A DNA stretch of 36,750 nucleotides from Herbiconiux sp. (GTDB lineage: Bacteria > Actinomycetota > Actinomycetes > Actinomycetales > Microbacteriaceae). The translations under genes were made by a program, and so were the position numbers. Positions 33,575-36,750 of this stretch are shown in pieces. The stretch covers positions 1 to 36,750 of the forward strand of contig NZ_JAHFUW010000047.1 in the NCBI RefSeq assembly GCF_023264855.1, given 5' to 3'. Positions within the stretch are counted from its first letter, which is position 1. Each line of letters begins with the position of its first letter. Under the pieces are notes generated by a model that saw nothing but the letters and a program-made list of their open reading frames with translations, had not been told where the DNA came from and did not search any database.

Positions 33575-34026
33575 GCCGGCGGCACCGCCTCGTGGCCGGG
33601 CCGCCCGTGGGTGCGCCGGTCTTCTTTCATCTCCGCCTCGAAGAGGTGGCGCCGGCCGCCGACGAGCTGGTCGCGCGCCTCGCGCTCGGCCGTACGCAGG
33701 GCGGCGTAGTACCCGTCGTCGTACTCCTCGACGAGCTGGAACGTCCAGCGCCCGTCGATCACGTTGAGCCCGATCAGCTCCCGACGGATGCGCGCGGCCA
33801 GCTCGGTGTGGCCGGCCTCCTCGAGGGCGTCGACCGCCTCGCCGAGGGTGAGATCGGCCTTGCCGGTGAGGCGGTGGAAGCCGTAGAGCATGCCGCGGGC
33901 CTGCTCGACGACCTCCAGCGCCTCGGAGAGCTTGCCGAGCGCCGCCACCGTCGCATCCGTCACCCCGTCGGGGCGCCGGTGCTCGGGGGACGGCTGCTCA
34001 CGGTCGCTGTGCTCGGCGGATTCCAT
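33571..34026 (-). CDS. Conserved actinobacterial protein of unknown function
   Basis: A 151-residue soluble, mostly helical protein with no named domain that I recognise. After a disordered first ~25 residues (SAEHSDREQPSPEHRRPDG) it has LGKLSEALEVVEQARGMLYG, then FHRLTGKADLTLGEAVDALE and VIDGRWTFQLVEEYDDGYY. The last part is charged (MKEDRRTHGRPGHE). I have the impression of near-identical motifs in other actinobacteria, but cannot verify that. It is translationally coupled to the DUF3253 gene downstream. A CAGGCT hexamer six bases from the ATG may be a leaderless -10. Confidence 0.7.
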   Translation of the reverse strand: MESAEHSDREQPSPEHRRPDGVTDATVAALGKLSEALEVVEQARGMLYGFHRLTGKADLTLGEAVDALEEAGHTELAARIRRELIGLNVIDGRWTFQLVEEYDDGYYAALRTAEREARDQLVGGRRHLFEAEMKEDRRTHGRPGHEAVPPA

Positions 34027-34049
34027 GCACCCAGCCTGCTCCTCGCGGC

Positions 34050-34505
34050 TCAGGCCTGCACGTCTCCGCGCCACTCGCCCGTGGCAGAACCCTGCTTCTC
34101 GATGAACTCCTTGAAGTTCTGCAGGTCTTTCTTCACGGCGTGCGATCCGGCGCCCACAAGGGAGCCGACCTTCTCGAGCAGGCCCTCGGGCTCCCAGTCG
34201 ATCTGCACGGTGACGCGCGACGTGGTGTCGGTGAGCTTGTGGAAGGTCACGACGCCGGCGTGCTCGGTGTCGCCACCCGTGCTCGTCCACGCCACGCGCT
34301 CGTCGGGGTGCTGCTCGGTGACGACGGTGTCGAACTCGCGCTCGGCGCCGCCGACCTTCACCTTCCAGTGGCTGTGCGTGTCGTCGGTCTGAGTGATCGA
34401 CTCCACCTCGTCGAGGAAGTGCGGGAAGGACTCGAACTGGGTCCACTGGTTGTACGAGGTGGTGACGGGCACGTCGACGTCGATGGTCTCGATGATCTGG
34501 GCCAT
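34050..34505 (-). CDS. SRPBCC-fold protein (polyketide cyclase/dehydrase-like)
   Basis: A 151-residue START/SRPBCC-superfamily protein. The typical opening is IIETIDVDVPVTTSYNQWTQ followed by FESFPHFLDEVESI; the central strands and the amphipathic C-terminal helix (VKKDLQNFKEFIEKQ) follow. Such proteins form a hydrophobic cavity for a small ligand; this subgroup (often called cyclase/dehydrase) has no defined substrate and often appears in stress-related loci. The ATG at 34505 has AAGGAA about eleven bases upstream. It is upstream of and co-oriented with the unknown-DUF3253 pair, with 23 bases between. Confidence 0.85.
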   Translation of the reverse strand: MAQIIETIDVDVPVTTSYNQWTQFESFPHFLDEVESITQTDDTHSHWKVKVGGAEREFDTVVTEQHPDERVAWTSTGGDTEHAGVVTFHKLTDTTSRVTVQIDWEPEGLLEKVGSLVGAGSHAVKKDLQNFKEFIEKQGSATGEWRGDVQA

Positions 34506-34728
34506 GGGGATAGCGTTCCTTCGATTCACGGGCGACGGCATGCCGCCCCTGCCCTCAGCCTGCGCCCGTTACGTGATCCGGCCACCCCCTTGCGCCTGAC
34601 CGTCCGCTGTGTTTCTGCGGTACTTGCCCAAGGGCAACCACTTTGTCAAGTCCCTGGCGGATCCGGGGAAGCGGAGTCAACTGGCAAGGTGCCCGCGGAT
34701 GGGCTCGGTGCGACTAAGGAGAACCTCG

Positions 34729-35001
34729 ATGAGCAGACGAACGGATCGGCGGGTCTTCACCCACCTCGTGCAGCACAACGGGACTCACTACCGAACCACC
34801 GAAGAGATGGCCGGCATCTTCCTGCGCGGTGCCACGGCACTCGTGCGCAGCGGTTCGATCGAGCTGCTCCCGCTCTCGCACTCCGGCGGGGTCGACCTGC
34901 TTCTGGTCGCACCGGAGACGGTGTGGACGGTGACCGTGGCCGCTGCCGAGTTGCCCAGCCGTGAGACCGCGCCCGCTCCGCACCTGCGCGCGGTGTCCTG
35001 A
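34729..35001 (+). CDS. Uncharacterised 90-residue protein
   Basis: No family recognised. The basic N-terminus, MSRRTDRRVFTHLVQHNGTH, is followed by a helix-strand core (AGIFLRGATALVRSGSIELL, DLLLVAPETVWTVTVAA) and a short polar tail. There is no signal peptide or membrane segment. AAGGAG seven bases before the ATG at 34729 makes this start convincing and argues that it is a real gene. The 223-base upstream region contains a perfect TTGCCC-AA-GGGCAA palindrome (34624-34637) and a TTGTCA that could be a -35, but no clear -10. Confidence 0.65.
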   Translation: MSRRTDRRVFTHLVQHNGTHYRTTEEMAGIFLRGATALVRSGSIELLPLSHSGGVDLLLVAPETVWTVTVAAAELPSRETAPAPHLRAVS

Positions 35002-35038
35002 ACCGCGGTCCCGCGCGGGTCCCTCGGGTCTCCCGGTT

Positions 35039-35743
35039 CTAGTCGGGGGCGCCCGACAGCACGCGGGGACCGTTTTCCCGCACGGCCTGCAGGATCGCCG
35101 ACACGTCGGCGTACACCTCCGCCGCGCCGGCCTCGCGCAGTTCCTCCTCGCCGATGCCCCCGGAGAGCACGCCGAGCGTGCGAACACCCGCGCGGGCGGC
35201 GGCGATCACATCCCAGCGGGTGTCGCCGATCATCACGGCCTCCGCGGCCGTAACCCCGGCCTTCTCCAGCGCCGAGACGATGATGTCGGGCTCGGGCTTG
35301 GCGGTCTCGACGTCGTCGGCGTTCGTGGCCTCGAAGAGGTGCTCGTCCACGTCGAGGCGGCGGCTCAGCACCTCGAACTCCTCCGGCGGAGCGGATGTCG
35401 CGAGCACCACGCGAAGGCCCAGCCCGTCGAGTGCGGCGATCAGCTCGCGTGCTCCTGCGAACGGCCGCAGCCGCGACTTGAGCGGTTCGTAGTGCACAGT
35501 GTGCCGATCCGTCGCCCGCTCGCCCAGCTCGTCGACCCGGTCGACGAGCGCGGCCTCGAGCAGCTTGGCCGAGTCCAGCCCGATCGACCGGTGGATGGTC
35601 CAGGCGTCGACCTCGGCGCCCACGTCGTCGAACGCACGCATCCACGCGTCGACGTGCAGGTAGTTGGAGTCGATCAGGGTGCCGTCGATGTCGAAGAGCA
35701 CCGCGCGGAGTGCCGGAGGGGTGTCGTTCGGGGAGGAGGTCAT
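35039..35743 (-). CDS. HAD-family phosphatase
   Basis: A 234-residue haloacid-dehalogenase-like hydrolase of subfamily IA (phosphoglycolate-phosphatase/beta-phosphoglucomutase type). Motif I is LFDIDGTLIDSN (Asp18, Asp20); motif II is VLATSAPPEE; the motif III lysine is in AKPEPDI; motif IV is MIGDTRWDV. The helical cap lies between motifs I and II. The substrate is unknown. The start is uncertain: the ATG at 35743 is preceded immediately by GAGG, too close for a normal ribosome binding site, and an in-frame GTG lies three codons upstream. Confidence 0.88.
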   Translation of the reverse strand: MTSSPNDTPPALRAVLFDIDGTLIDSNYLHVDAWMRAFDDVGAEVDAWTIHRSIGLDSAKLLEAALVDRVDELGERATDRHTVHYEPLKSRLRPFAGARELIAALDGLGLRVVLATSAPPEEFEVLSRRLDVDEHLFEATNADDVETAKPEPDIIVSALEKAGVTAAEAVMIGDTRWDVIAAARAGVRTLGVLSGGIGEEELREAGAAEVYADVSAILQAVRENGPRVLSGAPD

Positions 35744-35812
35744 CCTCGTCACTCAAGCACCGATCGCGCTCGGCGGCACGGGGGTCGTGTCGGCGAGGTG
35801 GCGGCACCGGCG

Positions 35813-35818
35813 TAACGT
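35813..35818 (+). promoter_or_regulatory. Predicted leaderless -10 for the CDF transporter
   Basis: TAACGT, six bases before the ATG at 35825. The intervening CGGAGG looks like a ribosome binding site but abuts the ATG, so leaderless initiation is more likely. Confidence 0.5.
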
Positions 35819-35824
35819 CGGAGG

Positions 35825-36736
35825 ATGACCGTCGTCATCGCCTTCCTCGCCAACATCCTCGTCGCGATCGCGAAGTCGGTCGTGGCCGGTCTCACCGGAT
35901 CCGCGTCGATGCTCGCCGAGGCCGCTCACTCGTGGGCGGATGCGGGCAACGAGATCTTCCTACTGATCGCCGACCGGCGCGCCGGCAAGAAGCGCGACCG
36001 CGAGCATCCGCTCGGCTACGGCCGGGACGCCTACATCTTCTCGTTGTTCGCGGCCTTCGGCATCTTCACCGTGGGCGCCGTCGTGTCGGTGTATCACGGC
36101 ATCCAGAGCCTGGCCGCGCCCGAGGCGGTGGAGGACTACACGCTCAACTACATCGTGCTGGCGGTCGCGTTCGTGCTGGAGGGCTTCTCGCTGCTGCAGT
36201 CGATCCGGCAGGGGCGCCATACCGCCGCCCGGTACGGCCGCGGCTTCTTCGACTACGTGGTGAACGGATCGAACACCACGCTGCGCTCGGTGTTCTTCGA
36301 AGACACCGCGGCGCTGATCGGGCTCGTGATCGCCGCGACCGGGATCGGGCTGCACCAGGCCACGGGCGACCCGGTGTGGGATGCGCTCGGCTCGATCGCC
36401 ATCGGCGTGCTGCTCGGCGGGGTGGCCCTGCTGCTGATCAGCCGCAACCGGCGTTATCTGCTGGGGGCGCAACCGAGCGAGCAGTTCCGCGACCGGATGG
36501 GGCGCGCCCTGCTCGCGCACCCCGAGATCGAGCGGGTCACCTCGCTGTATCTCGAGTTCAGCGGTCCGGGGAAACTGTTCCTGGTGGCGGCCGTCGACCT
36601 GGTGGGCGACGAGGCCGAGCACGGTGTGGCCGAGCGGCTGCGGCGACTCGAGGGCGAACTCGAGAACGGTGAGGAGCTGATCGGCAAGGCCGTGCTGACG
36701 CTCTCGGTGGCCGACGAGTCCTCGCTCGCGTTCTAG
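35825..36736 (+). CDS. Cation diffusion facilitator (CDF) transporter
   Basis: A 303-residue membrane antiporter that exports divalent metals (Zn, Mn, Fe or Co) against protons. Family features: SASMLAEAAHSWADAGNE in helix 2 (metal site with His and Asp), EHPLGYGRDAYIFSL after it, and FFEDTAALIGLVIAATGI in helix 5 (second metal-site half, with D). The cytosolic C-terminal domain runs from about residue 210. The helix-2 set contains H-x3-D and the helix-5 set E-D, which does not by itself fix metal choice. The gene is complete, ending 14 bases before the window edge. Confidence 0.9.
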   Translation: MTVVIAFLANILVAIAKSVVAGLTGSASMLAEAAHSWADAGNEIFLLIADRRAGKKRDREHPLGYGRDAYIFSLFAAFGIFTVGAVVSVYHGIQSLAAPEAVEDYTLNYIVLAVAFVLEGFSLLQSIRQGRHTAARYGRGFFDYVVNGSNTTLRSVFFEDTAALIGLVIAATGIGLHQATGDPVWDALGSIAIGVLLGGVALLLISRNRRYLLGAQPSEQFRDRMGRALLAHPEIERVTSLYLEFSGPGKLFLVAAVDLVGDEAEHGVAERLRRLEGELENGEELIGKAVLTLSVADESSLAF

Positions 36737-36750
36737 AGTCGTGCGGCGGG

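Overview
The window is GC-rich throughout, densely coding and free of rRNA, tRNA, insertion sequences and CRISPR arrays. Codon usage, the frequent ggatgc/gcatcc motif, the actinobacterial trio SCO1664-DUF3090-MSMEG_4193 and many leaderless starts (TANNNT, 5-7 bases, start codon) point to a high-GC actinobacterium, most likely a member of the Microbacteriaceae. That placement is inference from gene content and style; no 16S gene is present.

Layout. 1-2155: a VWA-domain protein. 2187-4331 (minus): a three-gene cluster of a PI3/4-kinase-like protein, a DUF3090 protein and a histidine-phosphatase-type phosphomutase. 4430-10190 (plus): a TPP riboswitch followed by the thiamin/HMP ECF transporter ykoF-ykoE-ykoD-ykoC, overlapping into a luciferase-like monooxygenase gene that carries a frameshift; directly after it lies a C-terminal scrap of a MazF/PemK toxin. 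10351-11817: PLD-type cardiolipin synthase. 11833-16962: a LacI regulator divergent from a GPH-family sugar symporter and a GH2 glycosidase, with an operator array between them. 17009-18830: an NAD(P)-binding epimerase-like protein divergent from a TetR regulator, with two 13-bp palindromic operators. 18841-20088: a membrane protein and a small lipoprotein.

20121-25482 (minus) is a complete beta-glucoside operon: BglG/LicT antiterminator, a RAT-terminator switch, PTS EIIBCA permease, GH1 6-phospho-beta-glucosidase and a Cof-type HAD phosphatase. 25572-29959 holds a metallo-beta-lactamase-fold hydrolase, a DUF2945 protein, a uracil-DNA-glycosylase-fold protein, an HSL-type esterase, a zinc alcohol dehydrogenase and a DUF3072 protein. 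29940-32220: TetR repressor divergent from a DHA2 drug-efflux MFS. 32333-36736: alpha/beta hydrolase, a DUF3253 protein coupled to an uncharacterised protein, an SRPBCC protein, a 90-aa orphan, a HAD phosphatase and a CDF cation transporter.

Most of the window is ordinary chromosomal accessory metabolism. I do not see a clearly novel multi-gene system. The strongest signals are regulatory: the TPP aptamer with a downstream hairpin beside the ykoF ribosome binding site, the textbook RAT/terminator pair in an actinobacterium, three-half-site LacI and paired TetR operators, two large convergent-end hairpins with related arms, and a consistent leaderless-promoter signature. The frameshifted monooxygenase and the mazF remnant mark a small zone of decay around 9450-10330.
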